Assembly: GCA_963846915.1 (NCBI GenBank)
Contig: CAWJXV010000008.1
Coordinates: 215,361 to 279,360, forward strand
Reading direction: 5' to 3'
Origin: PALSA-612 sp963846915
GTDB taxonomy: Bacteria > Actinomycetota > Thermoleophilia > Gaiellales > Gaiellaceae
DNA length: 64,000 nucleotides
Numbering within the stretch: position 1 is the first letter of the stretch; each line of letters begins with the position of its first letter. The notes under the pieces were generated by a model. The model had not been told where the DNA came from, ran no database searches, and was given only the letters and a program-made list of their open reading frames with translations. The position numbers and the translations under genes were made by a program. This document shows positions 52,847 to 62,136 of the stretch, one piece after another.

Positions 52847-53144
52847 CGTCGACGCTCCTTTCGTCGTTGACGTCGAACACTGCCAGCCCGAGCTCATGGC
52901 TCTCACCGGGAGGTGCAGTCGCACAATCCTGAAAGCTCCGGCTGGCGAAGTCGAAAACCGCCCAGGCACAACGGACAACCGGCGTCCAGGCCCCCACCTT
53001 GTCAGTCTGATCGGTTCCTGCAGTCGCGGGACGCCACGCGCTCGTGATCGGCCACTCCTGCCAAGGCGCCAGCTTCTGCACCGGCTCTCGCGCCTTCGAC
53101 TTTCTTCCGCCGCCCGCCCTTTGCCGCAATATGCTCGGCAGGAG

Positions 53145-53984
53145 ATGGCTCGTCGCACTGTCGGTCCGCGCCGCTCCGACTCGCTTCGGACGTACGTGCG
53201 CTCGACACGGATCATCGGCGGCCTCAGTGTGCTCGTCCTGTCCGGGGCGGTCGTCTGGGACCTCGCCAACGATGGGTTCTGGTCGCGCCACGCGCTGTTC
53301 ACGGGCCTTGTCGCGAGCCTGATCGTCGTCGCGGTGACCGCGGCGGTGCTCAACGAAGTGCTCGAGCATCGACAGCGAGAGCGCTGGTCCGTGCTCGCAC
53401 AGTACGCACTGTTCGACCTGGTCCACACGGCTCGACTCGTCTGGACCGGTTTGCTCGAGCTCGCCGGTCTTGATCCGGACGGAGAGCTCGAGGACGGGGC
53501 GCTCGCGGCCGGCTCTGAGGCACTGCTCGATACGCCGCGTCTCGCCGCGGCGATCGACGAAATGCTCGCCAGCGCTGACCGCCGCGAACAACTCCACCGG
53601 CTGATCGCCAGGCTGCGCGCTCACGGCCAAGAAGTGCTCGGGCGCTGGGCCGATGTGATGGTCAACTCGGGCACGTACGCGGAGATCGTCGATCGCCACG
53701 TCGAGCTCTACAGCCGTCTGTACTGGTGGGGCAGCGTACTCGACGAATCCGACCCGCTCGAAGAGCACCTGAATCGGCCGAGACTGAGCCGTCTCAGCCC
53801 AGCGACTCAAGCGAGCGGGCCGGTCGAGGACGAGTGGCTACGCGACAATCTCGTAGCTATCGCGCAGCTCGCTGAGTCGCTCGATCGAAGCTCGTTCGAA
53901 CTCGCGATGCGGATCGTCCCGCCCGAATGGTGGGCCGCGCAACTGCCTGACCGACCTTCGACGGCCGAAAACCTCGGGACATAG
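53145..53984 (+). CDS. Membrane protein of unknown function
   Basis: 279 residues with two membrane helices close to the N-terminus (about 24-42 and 50-70), then a long hydrophilic, mostly helical cytoplasmic part with Asp/Glu/Arg-rich segments such as ADRREQLHRLIARLRAHGQE and a Trp-rich patch RLYWWGSVLDESDP. I recognise no family. The start ATG directly abuts GGAG, so a later GTG could also be used. Confidence 0.65.
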   Translation: MARRTVGPRRSDSLRTYVRSTRIIGGLSVLVLSGAVVWDLANDGFWSRHALFTGLVASLIVVAVTAAVLNEVLEHRQRERWSVLAQYALFDLVHTARLVWTGLLELAGLDPDGELEDGALAAGSEALLDTPRLAAAIDEMLASADRREQLHRLIARLRAHGQEVLGRWADVMVNSGTYAEIVDRHVELYSRLYWWGSVLDESDPLEEHLNRPRLSRLSPATQASGPVEDEWLRDNLVAIAQLAESLDRSSFELAMRIVPPEWWAAQLPDRPSTAENLGT

Positions 53985-54096
53985 AACTGGAACTTGAACC
54001 ATCCGTGAATGGAACACACGTCCTGCGACGGGCTGACCGCGGTATAGACTGGCCAGGCGCCCTTCTTCGGGAAACTCCTGCAAAAGGGCATAAATC

Positions 54097-54168
54097 GCCC
54101 CCGTAGCTCAGTGGAGAGAGCAGCGGTTTCCTAAACCGCGTGCGCAAGTTCGATTCTTGCCGGGGGCA
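54097..54168 (+). tRNA. tRNA-Arg (anticodon CCU)
   Basis: A 72-base cloverleaf: acceptor GCCCCCG/CGGGGGC, D stem GCTC/GAGC, anticodon stem GCGGT/ACCGC with loop TTCCTAA (CCT at positions 34-36), T stem GCAAG/CTTGC with loop TTCGATT, and discriminator A. CCA is not encoded. It reads AGG codons. The gene lies in a gap with no gene on the same strand immediately downstream. Confidence 0.95.
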
Positions 54169-54421
54169 TCTACCAGTAAGCCGGGACGGGACGCGGACTG
54201 GCGTGTGCTTTCTATGGTGGCGCTCAGCAGCGGTGAGGTCGCCGCGTCTACCTACCGTCTACCGGAACGGGAGCGAAACACTTTCCGGGCCAGAGACACC
54301 TGATTTTTAAGGCGCCCGATCCCCGTGCCGCGCGGTGTCTCAGAATGCCTTCGGAAGCCGCCTTGCACGCATCCTCAGACGCGTTCGACTGGCGCGGCGA
54401 GATCACATCCGTCGAAACCGC

Positions 54422-55057
54422 CTAGGTGCCCACCGCGACGCCGGTCAGCGCGCCCAGATGCCGTTCGCGACGAATGTCTGCCTCTTGGCGCCGCGCGACG
54501 ACGAGGCCGGTCTCCCAGCCCGGAGCACGGCCACCAGCCGGCGGCCGGATCGCGTCTGCGTCGAGGCCGGTGCGGGCGATCAGCCAGGCGATGAACGAGT
54601 TCGAGTTCCACATCTCGCCTGCGTGTAGCTCGTCGCGTCCCCAGACGGGCGTCGGCACGTAGGGCATCAGGGCGAGAAGCTTGCGGGCCTGCTCCGGGTT
54701 ACCGGTCAAGCGCCGAGGGCTATCGACGGCCTCGGCGATGTCGGGGATGGCGCCGTCGCGCCAGCAGCGCAGTTCGTAGCGGAAGATCCGCAATCTTCCC
54801 GCCCAGCGGCTGCCGACCGCGCCTTCGCCGACGACGCCACGGTCGGGGCCGTCGCTGTCGCTGATCGGCGCCGACTCGATCACGAAGCGACCCTCCGGCA
54901 CGCGCACCTCAAGCGCGGAGTGGTAGAGGTCGCAGGCGGGCCGCCGCGCCAGCCGCGCCGCAACCGCCTCGTAGACTTGTCCGTTCAGCCGTACCGAGTG
55001 ACCGCCCGCACCCAGCGGTAACCAGTAGAGGTCGATGCCGCTCAACGCTCCGGTCAT
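54422..55057 (-). CDS. Conserved-looking protein of unknown function
   Basis: 211 residues, no signal or membrane helix. Features: GIDLYWLPLGAGGHSVRLNG near the start, GVVGEGAVGSRWAGRLRIFRYELRCW in the middle, and MWNSNSFIAWLIARTGLDAD in the C-terminal half. I do not recognise the family. Its ATG overlaps the TGA of the SRPBCC gene (ATGA), so the two are translationally coupled and probably act together. Confidence 0.75.
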   Translation of the reverse strand: MTGALSGIDLYWLPLGAGGHSVRLNGQVYEAVAARLARRPACDLYHSALEVRVPEGRFVIESAPISDSDGPDRGVVGEGAVGSRWAGRLRIFRYELRCWRDGAIPDIAEAVDSPRRLTGNPEQARKLLALMPYVPTPVWGRDELHAGEMWNSNSFIAWLIARTGLDADAIRPPAGGRAPGWETGLVVARRQEADIRRERHLGALTGVAVGT

Positions 55058-55731
55058 TCGGCCTCCCGGCATTCGATCTTCGATTGTCGCGCGTGGGTCT
55101 GGTCGTGTTCGGCCGCGTCGCGCACGGTCTCGAGCAGGGCCTGGACGAGCACGTGCGCGCCCGAGCCGACACCGAACGTCCAATAGCGGCGGAACCAGCG
55201 CCGGGAGTGCTCGTCGGTGGTCGCGGTCCGCATCAGCCCTGAGAGCAGGGATCTGCCGTCGGCGAGCGGCCGGATCGACAGGTCGTAGATCGTCTTCGCG
55301 TAGCCGGGCTCGGCGAAGTCCCGGAAGGCATCCGCGCTCACCTGCGCGTACTCGATCACCGGCCGCCAGAACTTGCCGACCAGCCCGAGCGCCAGCTCTT
55401 CGCCGGGACGCTCGCCGAGCAGAACCCAACCTCCCTGCCCGGCCGGCATCTCCGTGGTCTCGCGCAAACGCATCGACTTCGGCGGCTTCGCGGGCAACTC
55501 GCTGTGGAGCAGGTGGCTGACGATCTCCGGCAGCATCCGCAGCGCCCCGAGCACACCCGCGAGCGGAACACGCTTGCCGACCTCAAGCAGGTCAACGTCC
55601 GTCAGTGCCTCCCAAACCGTCTGCGGGTCAGCGTCGACGACGATCGCGACCTCGTCGGACACGTCGTAGACGGGAAGAAAATCGTCAGCGAACACCCGGA
55701 GAGCGTCGCACGCATCACGCACTCCAAACAT
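55054..55731 (-). CDS. SRPBCC (START-like) family protein
   Basis: 225 residues. VYDVSDEVAIVVDADPQTVWEALTDVDLLEVGKRVPLAG is the typical opening strand and helix of a ligand-binding helix-grip fold, and YDLSIRPLADGRSLLSGLMRTATTDEHSRRWFRRYW is the closing part. Members bind hydrophobic ligands or act as cyclases. The ATG is 5' of a coupled gene of unknown function. Confidence 0.78.
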   Translation of the reverse strand: MFGVRDACDALRVFADDFLPVYDVSDEVAIVVDADPQTVWEALTDVDLLEVGKRVPLAGVLGALRMLPEIVSHLLHSELPAKPPKSMRLRETTEMPAGQGGWVLLGERPGEELALGLVGKFWRPVIEYAQVSADAFRDFAEPGYAKTIYDLSIRPLADGRSLLSGLMRTATTDEHSRRWFRRYWTFGVGSGAHVLVQALLETVRDAAEHDQTHARQSKIECREAE

Positions 55732-56052
55732 CAGAGTCCGTCTCCGACCAAGCCAGGGAAACTACGGATTCGCCCCGAGGTAACTCCCCACCGGGTCGCG
55801 GAACAAGATGCCGCCCCAGATCTCCCCAACAAACCATCCCATAGAGGATCTTCTCGGGCACCGCTCAAGCGGTCATCAGTCGAGGCGACGCTGGCCGCGC
55901 ACTCCGGCTCGTTCGAGCAGCGGTTTGGCGGGTCGGCCGTGCGTGGTACAGCATTGCGTAGAGGGGCTGGTCCGCCCGGAGCAGTCAGTCGACGGCGCTC
56001 GCGGAAGGCGCTGCCTGAGCGCAGATTGGTGCCGCTTGGTTAGCCTGGCTGC
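55732..56052. other. Intergenic stretch, nothing recognised
   Basis: Between divergent genes. No convincing promoter pair, repeat or small gene was found. Confidence 0.5.
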
Positions 56053-57480
56053 GTGGGTGGGTTGGTCGGGTTGACGGGTGCGACGGGCTACATCGGGGGC
56101 CGCCTCCTGAGCGCACTGGAGTCGCGGGGGGAGCGTGTGCGTTGCCTTTCGCGCCGGCCGGAGTACCTGGAGGCGCGTGTCGGTCCCGGTTGCGAGGTTG
56201 TTCGTGGTGATGTGTCGCGTCCGAGGACGCTGCGCCCGGCCCTGGAGGGGGTCGAGACTGCCTATTACCTCGTGCATTCGATGGGGTCGGGTGGCTCGTT
56301 CGTTGAGGCTGATCGGAAGGCGGCGGCGGCGTTCGGGCGTGCGGCGCGTGCGGCGGGTGTGCGTAGGCTCGTCTATCTGGGCGGGCTTGGTGAGGGCGAT
56401 CTTTCCGAGCATCTCGCCTCGCGGCAGGAGGTCGGTCGTATCCTGCGCGAGTCGGGTGTGCCTACGGTCGAGTTTCGCTGCTCGATCGTGATCGGCTCGG
56501 GGAGCGCGTCGTTCGAGATGCTTCGCGCGCTGGTCGAGCGGCTGCCGGTGATGGTGACGCCGCGTTGGGTGACCACGCGCACGCAGCCGATCGCGATCGA
56601 GGACGTGGTCGCCTACCTCGTCGCAGCGCTCGACTATGAGCCGGACGGGGGCGAGGTGTTCGAGATCGGCGGCGCCGACGTCTGCTCCTACCTCGATCTG
56701 ATGCATGAGTACGCCGACCAGCGTGGTCTTCGGCGGCAGATGGTGCCCGTGCCGGTGCTTACGCCCCGGTTGTCGAGCCTCTGGCTCCATTTGGTCACGC
56801 CGGTGTACGCGGGGATCGGGCGCGAGCTTGTCGACAGCTTGCGCAACGAGACCGTCGTCAACGATCCCCGGGCACTCGATGACTTCCCGGTGCGGCCGCG
56901 GACATCGGCCGAGGCGGTCGCCAGGGCGCTCGCGAACGAGGACAACGAGGTCGCGGAGACCCGCTGGTCGGACGAGACACCTGCTCCGAGCCCGGGCTAC
57001 GGCGGTGTCCGCTACGGCTCGCGGCTCGTCGACTCGCGCAGCATCACCCTCCCTCGTCTTCCCGCGGAGACGTTCGCGCCTATCCAGCGGATCGGCGGCG
57101 ACAACGGCTGGTACATCCGCGACGACCTGTGGAAACTCCGCGGCGCCCTCGACACACTCGTCGGCGGACCCGGCCTTCGGCGCGGGCGCCGCGACCCGGT
57201 CGGCGTCCAGGTCGGGGACACGATCGACTTCTGGCGCGTCGAGAAGTTCGAGCAGGACCGTCTGTTACGGCTCACCGCAGAGATGAAACTGCCCGGACGC
57301 GCCTGGCTCCAGTTCGAAGTCGACCCCGACGAGAAGGGCGGCTCGACGATCAGGCAGACGGCGATCTTCGACCCCGCCGGCGTCGCCGGGCTCACCTACT
57401 GGTACACGCTCTGGCCGATCCACGACTACATCTTCCGACGCATGCTCGAGCGGATCGCAGCCGCCTCAGCCACCACCTAA
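56053..57480 (+). CDS. NAD(P)-binding atypical SDR with C-terminal DUF2867 domain
   Basis: 475 residues. The N-terminal 300 or so form an atypical SDR with TGATGYIGGRLL, VRCLSRRPEYLEARVG, and YYLVHSMGSGG. The C-terminal part (LWKLRGALDTLVGGPGLRRG to AIFDPAGVAGLTYWYTLWPIHDYIF) matches the DUF2867 ligand-binding domain often fused to such SDRs. The function of this family is not known; proposed roles involve lipid or quinone ligands. The GTG lies a few bases after TTAGCCT, without an obvious ribosome site. Confidence 0.87.
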   Translation: MGGLVGLTGATGYIGGRLLSALESRGERVRCLSRRPEYLEARVGPGCEVVRGDVSRPRTLRPALEGVETAYYLVHSMGSGGSFVEADRKAAAAFGRAARAAGVRRLVYLGGLGEGDLSEHLASRQEVGRILRESGVPTVEFRCSIVIGSGSASFEMLRALVERLPVMVTPRWVTTRTQPIAIEDVVAYLVAALDYEPDGGEVFEIGGADVCSYLDLMHEYADQRGLRRQMVPVPVLTPRLSSLWLHLVTPVYAGIGRELVDSLRNETVVNDPRALDDFPVRPRTSAEAVARALANEDNEVAETRWSDETPAPSPGYGGVRYGSRLVDSRSITLPRLPAETFAPIQRIGGDNGWYIRDDLWKLRGALDTLVGGPGLRRGRRDPVGVQVGDTIDFWRVEKFEQDRLLRLTAEMKLPGRAWLQFEVDPDEKGGSTIRQTAIFDPAGVAGLTYWYTLWPIHDYIFRRMLERIAAASATT

Positions 57481-57762
57481 CCACTCCGCCCGCCCCGTGT
57501 CTCCGCTCTCGCCATGGCGTCGTGGCTGCGAGTCCGTTCCTTTCCGGGCACAAAGAAATGCCCGACCTCGACTGCGACACGCTTGGTCTTGCGACCCTGC
57601 GAACCGCTGTGTCGGTCGGGCAAGACGACTCTTTCATCTTGCTCGGTCGAAGTCAAGCGATGGCGCGGGCCTTCGCCGGCTAGGCGGTTCGATGTTCTTG
57701 GCTTGTCTACTGCTGGCTCAGCAGAGGTTAGATCTCGAGGGCGGCCCGGTCGCGGTGGTTCG

Positions 57763-58407
57763 CTAGCCGGCGATGGTGGTGACGAGGTGTCCGATTGCGT
57801 ATCCGACGCCGGCGCTAATGGAGCCGACGATCATCACCTGGACGCCTGAGCGCAAGAGCGAGAGTCGGGTCACGCGGCCCTTGGCGACTCCGACGGCGAA
57901 CAGGGCGAGCAGCGTGCAGGTGAGGCTGATCGCGAGCGCAACGTTCAGGGGGAAGAAGAAGTAGGGCCAAAGCGGCACGATCGCAGCGCCCAGGTAGGTG
58001 GCGCCGACGACGACCGCGTCTCCGAGTGCGGCCCCGCCCGAGTCTGGGGAGAGGCCGAGTTCCTTCTCGACCTTGGTGCGGAGGAACACGTTCGGGTTCG
58101 ATGCGAGTCCGAGTGCGACCGTCTCGGCTCGCTGGCGGGAAAGACCTTCGCGCTCGAGGACGACGGCGAGTTCGGCTGTCTCGCGTTCTGGGAACTCGTC
58201 GATCTCTCTTCCTTCTGAGGCGATCTCGGAGGCATACAGTTGTTCCTCTGCTTGGCTGGCGAGGTAGGAGCCGCCGCCCATCGAGATCGCCCCGGCGACC
58301 GCTTCCGCGAGGCCGGCGACGATGATCAGCGAACGGGCGGGATGCGCTGCCGCCATGCCGGTGACTACCCCGAGTGGGACGAGAAGGCCGTCCTGGGCGC
58401 CGAGCAC
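57763..58407 (-). CDS. VIT1/CCC1-family membrane transporter
   Basis: 214 residues from GTG 58407. LGAQDGLLVPLGVVTGMAAA is the conserved first helix, followed by AEAVAGAISMGGGSYLASQAEEQLY (metal-binding helix 2) and hydrophobic helices in the second half. It probably moves Fe(II) or Mn(II). The frame continues upstream with residues that look like true homology (EEHIKEHSLGEAARIG, then RLSRIREF), but with no ATG, GTG or TTG; CTG 58521 or a sequence error may hide the real start. Confidence 0.83.
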   Translation of the reverse strand: MLGAQDGLLVPLGVVTGMAAAHPARSLIIVAGLAEAVAGAISMGGGSYLASQAEEQLYASEIASEGREIDEFPERETAELAVVLEREGLSRQRAETVALGLASNPNVFLRTKVEKELGLSPDSGGAALGDAVVVGATYLGAAIVPLWPYFFFPLNVALAISLTCTLLALFAVGVAKGRVTRLSLLRSGVQVMIVGSISAGVGYAIGHLVTTIAG

Positions 58408-58619
58408 GAACTCGCGGATACGCGAGAGCCGCCCGATCCGGGCGGCCTCACCGAGGGAATGCTCCTTGATGTGCTCTTCCGCTTCGGTTCGCGTTGCATC
58501 GTCGTCGTGCGGTTCCGACAGTACGCTCTCGCTTTCTGTCGCGTCGCGGACTCGCGGCTGATGCGGTCGGTAATGAGCCTGTTGCCCGAAGGGACTTCGG
58601 CGTCGGCGGTGGAGCGGAT

Positions 58620-59360
58620 CTAGGCGGGGGTCGGAACCTCCGTGCGCTTCGGCTTGTTAGCGAGGCTGAACATGCCTTGCGGGTTTCGGAGCGCTCCCCC
58701 GATGGCGAGGATCCCGAATCCGATTCCCGACAGGAGCAGTGCGATTCCGACGACGATCCCGAACAGCGAGATCTGGTCGGCCATGTAGCTCGCGTTAAGC
58801 GCCGTCGAGAGGGCGACCTGGTCGATCCAGAGGTTCCTTGATCCGTTGGAGACGGGCTGCTTGGTCGCAGGATCGGTGACCGCGTACTTCGCGACGATTG
58901 CATTGGAGGCACTCGGCGAGATGCCGCCGTTCCCGTCCGTGTACTTGAACGGTGTGTCCGGCTTGGCCACGTAGCGGCTCATCTGCGAGTAGACGAGCCC
59001 GTTCGTCCCACCCATGGCGTGGATGAACATGTACTGGGCGAAGCAGCGGGCCGAGCTGCCGCTCGCGACCTGCTGGCCGGCGACGGAGCAGCCGGGAACG
59101 GTCACGGCCGACGGCGTGAAGGTGATGCCGACCGCCTTGAACTTCTTCACCAGCGTGTTCTGGCTGGCCGTGATCGCCGCCACTTCGCCGGCGATCGCTT
59201 TCGAGTTGGACGCCATGTCCGGCGTGCCGGTGATCTGCTGCGTTTTGAGATTCGCGCTGACCGTGCTACGGCCGTTGGCGGCCATCACGATCGCGGCGAT
59301 GCCGAACGCGATCAGGACCGCCGCTGCGACGATCCCTCCGATTTCCAATACCTTGCGCAT
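58620..59360 (-). CDS. Membrane protein of unknown function
   Basis: 246 residues: a membrane helix at about 7-29 (IGGIVAAAVLIAFGIAAIVM), a large loop with Cys pairs (VPGCSVAG and SARCFAQYMF), a second helix near 200-222 (ISLFGIVVGIALLLSGIGFG), and a short tail. The loop probably lies outside the cell. Start ATG with GGAGGAA upstream. No family recognised. Confidence 0.75.
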   Translation of the reverse strand: MRKVLEIGGIVAAAVLIAFGIAAIVMAANGRSTVSANLKTQQITGTPDMASNSKAIAGEVAAITASQNTLVKKFKAVGITFTPSAVTVPGCSVAGQQVASGSSARCFAQYMFIHAMGGTNGLVYSQMSRYVAKPDTPFKYTDGNGGISPSASNAIVAKYAVTDPATKQPVSNGSRNLWIDQVALSTALNASYMADQISLFGIVVGIALLLSGIGFGILAIGGALRNPQGMFSLANKPKRTEVPTPA

Positions 59361-59504
59361 CTTCCGTTCCTCCCGGGTTCATCAGTGTTCGAGTAGGCCT
59401 CCGCTGTGTGGGCGGGGACTTCTGGCCGAGCTGGCGTTTCAGCTCTAGAAAGATCTGAGGAACCGGGAGATTAGGCTCCCTCTCCACTGATTGTAGCACC
59501 GATC

Positions 59505-59732
59505 ACTAAACGCCAAACCCGCCACGCCATCGACCAGGAACGGGCCTTCGAGATGCTTCGCACCCACTCCCGACACAACGGACGCAAAATCGTCAACGTC
59601 GCTGAAGCAATCGTCGAGAGCCACCTGGTGCTCCCTACCCCCGGTCGCAGAGGGCTCGTCTGCGACCGCATAGACGACCGCGTCAGCGGCGTCAATCCAC
59701 GCCGTGGGTGCAGTGCTAAGCTGTCGGTGTAG
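59505..59732 (+). pseudogene. Orphan ANTAR-domain fragment
   Basis: One frame reads RHAIDQERAFEMLRTHSRHN and then GRKIVNVAEAIVESHLV, the RNA-binding ANTAR domain of transcription antiterminators, but no receiver part or start codon precedes it. It closely matches the end of the ANTAR gene at 62422-63054, so it is a duplicated remnant. Confidence 0.75.
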
Positions 59733-59885
59733 CGTCGCTTGGTGGGCGCTGGACGTCATTCGGTGCGCCGTAGCAATCGGCTCCTCGGGAGACCCGCCCT
59801 CAGCAGCGTAGGTCGGAAGCATTCCTGGCCGACCGCAGCGCCCTTGGTCGGCGACGAAGGCTTCGCGTTGCTGGGAGGACGGACG

Positions 59886-60164
59886 ATGGTCATCAACATC
59901 GGACTGGCAGAGCTGGATCTGTCGGAGATCCGCAGTCTCGCGAATCGACTCGCCGGCATCATCGAGCCTGCTTCGATCTGGTTGGAAGGAAACCCGGACA
60001 GCGTCAGCGTTCACGCAGAGGTCGAGTCGGAGCATGCGATCAACGGGGTCATCGACGCTGTCCAGCAGTGGCTCGCGGCCCACGGCGCTGAGTCGGCCTC
60101 GCTCTCGATCGGGGACCGCTCCTACACGCTGGTCGGCCAGGGGCAGACCGCGAACACTCTGTGA
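59886..60164 (+). CDS. Small protein of unknown function
   Basis: 92 residues, acidic and soluble: LDLSEIRSLANRLAGIIEPASIWLEG, then VSVHAEVESEHAINGVIDAVQQWLAAHG. The ATG has GGGAGG seven bases upstream. No family recognised. It is followed 44 bases later by the LapA-type gene. Confidence 0.65.
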   Translation: MVINIGLAELDLSEIRSLANRLAGIIEPASIWLEGNPDSVSVHAEVESEHAINGVIDAVQQWLAAHGAESASLSIGDRSYTLVGQGQTANTL

Positions 60165-60208
60165 CGGTGCCCGAGAGCAAACCGGCGCCACAGATCAGGA
60201 GGTAGCGC

Positions 60209-60544
60209 ATGACCACTTCGCAACGCACCCCGGCTCCGGTGATGGTTGATGGAATCCCGCCCGTCCCGGACGCACCTGCCACAGAGCCGCGCGGACAACG
60301 GGCGGCTCGACACCGCAAACGGGCGCGCCTCTACACCTGGGCCTGCTTGCTCGTCGGTCTGATCGTCGTACTGATCGCTCTCGCTGCCGCGAACACGGCC
60401 GCCGTCAAGCTCGATTGGGTCGTCGGCTCGACCCACGCCTCGCTCGTCTGGATCATCCTCGCCTCGGCAGTGCTCGGCTGGCTGCTCGGAATCACGACCA
60501 GCACCGTCGTGCGCCACCAGACTCGAAGAGAGGTCAGATCATGA
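60209..60544 (+). CDS. LapA/DUF1049-type membrane protein
   Basis: 111 residues: a basic N-terminus (AARHRKRARLYTW), two membrane helices (LLVGLIVVLIALAAANTAAV and SLVWIILASAVLGWLLGI) and a basic end. The DWVVGSTHASLVWIIL linker fits the lipopolysaccharide-assembly LapA/DUF1049 family, common in actinobacteria where its role is unknown. Confidence 0.8.
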   Translation: MTTSQRTPAPVMVDGIPPVPDAPATEPRGQRAARHRKRARLYTWACLLVGLIVVLIALAAANTAAVKLDWVVGSTHASLVWIILASAVLGWLLGITTSTVVRHQTRREVRS

Positions 60545-60694
60545 TCGAGCAAAGCCGGAAACATGGCCCATTCGGCCCTCGCTATCAACGACCCCGGGCG
60601 GGCGTACCGGACGCCAGACTAGTTCGACTCTCTGCCGCGTCTCGCAGCAGCGCGAAGCCAGGCACACACCCTTCAACGCTGAGGGAAGGGACGC

Positions 60695-61282
60695 ATGCTG
60701 ACGGCTCTGTCCAAGACTGATCGAGCAGCTAAGACCCGCCACCAGATCGAGATGGTGGACGAGCAGCTGATCCGACAGTTTTCGAGGCTGCCTGCGGACG
60801 TCGTGCACCGGGAGGTCGCGAGTGTCTCCGAGGAGCTTCTCGCGGAGGCCCGCTTCACGGATCATGTCGCGGTGTTGACGGGTCGGTTCGCGGCCGACCA
60901 CCTAAAGGTTCTCGATGCTCGACCGGGGGAAGGGCAGCCTGCGCATCGAGCTCGTCTGCCCCGCCGGGGCGACTTGGTCGCCGTCGGCCTGCGAACGGAG
61001 GTCGAACAGTTGACCGATGCAGTCGGACGCGGCTGGGCGTCGGTCCTCACGGCATTCTCGCTTTCTGCGTCTTTCAGGCGGCTCGCGCTGCTCGGCTTCG
61101 CCGGACAACACACGTATCTGATCACGGTGCGGGGTCGTAAGACCGGCCGGGCGATCGCCTCGGATCGGTGGCACCGTGCTGGACCACCCGCGGCACGCCG
61201 GATCGCCCGTGCAGCCCCCCAAGATCTCTCAGAGGGCCGGCACGGACTGGCGCTTACTTACCCTTCAGCGTGTTTGTTTTAG
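60695..61282 (+). CDS. Three-helix-bundle domain protein, chimeric C-terminus
   Basis: 195 residues behind GGAAGGGA. Residues 16-75 resemble the three-helix bundle dimerisation domain of small actinobacterial proteins (DEQLIRQFSRLPADVVHREV and helices two and three). The later part has HTYLITVRGRKTGRAI, the start of a deazaflavin-type reductase domain, cut off before its binding motifs. The whole may be a fusion of a small gene with a broken reductase gene. Confidence 0.55.
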   Translation: MLTALSKTDRAAKTRHQIEMVDEQLIRQFSRLPADVVHREVASVSEELLAEARFTDHVAVLTGRFAADHLKVLDARPGEGQPAHRARLPRRGDLVAVGLRTEVEQLTDAVGRGWASVLTAFSLSASFRRLALLGFAGQHTYLITVRGRKTGRAIASDRWHRAGPPAARRIARAAPQDLSEGRHGLALTYPSACLF

Positions 61283-61283
61283 G

Positions 61284-61727
61284 TCACCTGTTGATCGGCA
61301 GGGAGGTGCTCCGACGGATGTCGCTCGTCGTCCCGTGCCGCAGCGTCAACCATGCTGAGGTCTCGCCGGTGTGCGCCAGGAACAGGAAGTGGACGAACGC
61401 TTTGCCCTTGGCGTCGGTCGTGAACTGGGTGACGTTGTGGTCGGTCAGGCACGAGTGGCCGAACTCGGTCACATCGACGGTGTAGGTCCGGTTCGGGAAC
61501 AGGTTGTCGACTGTGACTGACGCGTCGACCCACTGGACGTTGTGTGTTTCGATCGCCACGAAGGTTCCGTACCTTGCCCCGGACGTGTCGGTACTGCCGG
61601 CGCTACACGTGAACGTCGTGTTCCCGTAGATCGAGGCTGTGAACGTCTGCGAGGCGCTCGCCGCTGCCACGCCGACCGTCAAGGCCGCTGCCGCGAGTAC
61701 CGCGAACATCATCATCTTCCGTTTCAT
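61284..61727 (-). CDS. Secreted protein of unknown function
   Basis: 147 residues with a clear signal peptide (MKRKMMMFAVLAAAALTVG, cleavage after ASA near 26), then a beta-rich domain with one Cys pair (FTCSAGS and GHSCLTDHN). Start ATG behind AAAGGAG. No family recognised. It is downstream of the GYD gene after a strong hairpin. Confidence 0.75.
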   Translation of the reverse strand: MKRKMMMFAVLAAAALTVGVAAASASQTFTASIYGNTTFTCSAGSTDTSGARYGTFVAIETHNVQWVDASVTVDNLFPNRTYTVDVTEFGHSCLTDHNVTQFTTDAKGKAFVHFLFLAHTGETSAWLTLRHGTTSDIRRSTSLPINR

Positions 61728-61752
61728 CTCTCTTGCTCCTTTGGTGTCAAGA

Positions 61753-61783
61753 CGGGAGCCGGGTTCTTACGGCCCGGCCCCCG
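61753..61783 (-). terminator. Strong hairpin after the GYD gene
   Basis: An 11-base stem with one mismatch (CGGGAGCCGGG with CCCGGCCCCCG on plus) and a nine-base loop, 15 bases after the GYD stop on the minus strand, followed by TCTTG. It separates the GYD and secreted-protein genes. Confidence 0.6.
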
Positions 61784-61797
61784 TTGGCGGTCAGCTA

Positions 61798-62136
61798 CTA
61801 GGCGTGAACGGCGGTGCCGGGCGCCACGTACTCGACGTCCTGCGCCTTCTCGAGCGCCCTGAGCAGCTCATCCTGCGTCATCAGAACGGTCGTCTCGAAC
61901 TCGCCGAAGGCTCCGCTGGCGCTGATCGCGATCATCAGGCTGGCGCTGGTCACGTCGTCCGGCGCCTCGATCAGGGCGAAGCCGTCGCTCTTGCCGAACG
62001 CATACCAGAGACCCTTAAGCTTGCAGCCCGCGCTCTCGAGCAGACGGCCGACAGTCTCGGTGCGGTTCTCCGGTGTGCCGATCAGCTCGGACCAGACCTC
62101 GGGCTTGTACTCGAAGGTCGACATATACAGGGACAT
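61798..62136 (-). CDS. GYD domain protein
   Basis: 112 residues of the GYD family: MSLYMSTFEYKPEVWSELIG, AGCKLKGLWYAFGKSDGFAL, APDDVTSASLMIAISASGAF. Members are small ferredoxin-like proteins of unknown role. ATG 62136 is six bases after AAGGAG; an upstream ATG in frame at 62199 is less likely. Confidence 0.85.
   Translation of the reverse strand: MSLYMSTFEYKPEVWSELIGTPENRTETVGRLLESAGCKLKGLWYAFGKSDGFALIEAPDDVTSASLMIAISASGAFGEFETTVLMTQDELLRALEKAQDVEYVAPGTAVHA

Noticed and set aside
54169..54421. Possible attachment site or integrase remnant after tRNA-Arg
   Set aside because: No second copy of the tRNA 3' end and no integrase motifs could be found in the window.
57481..57762. Open frames between the SDR-DUF2867 and VIT genes
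   Set aside because: No start signals or recognisable protein; 282 bases of unassigned sequence.
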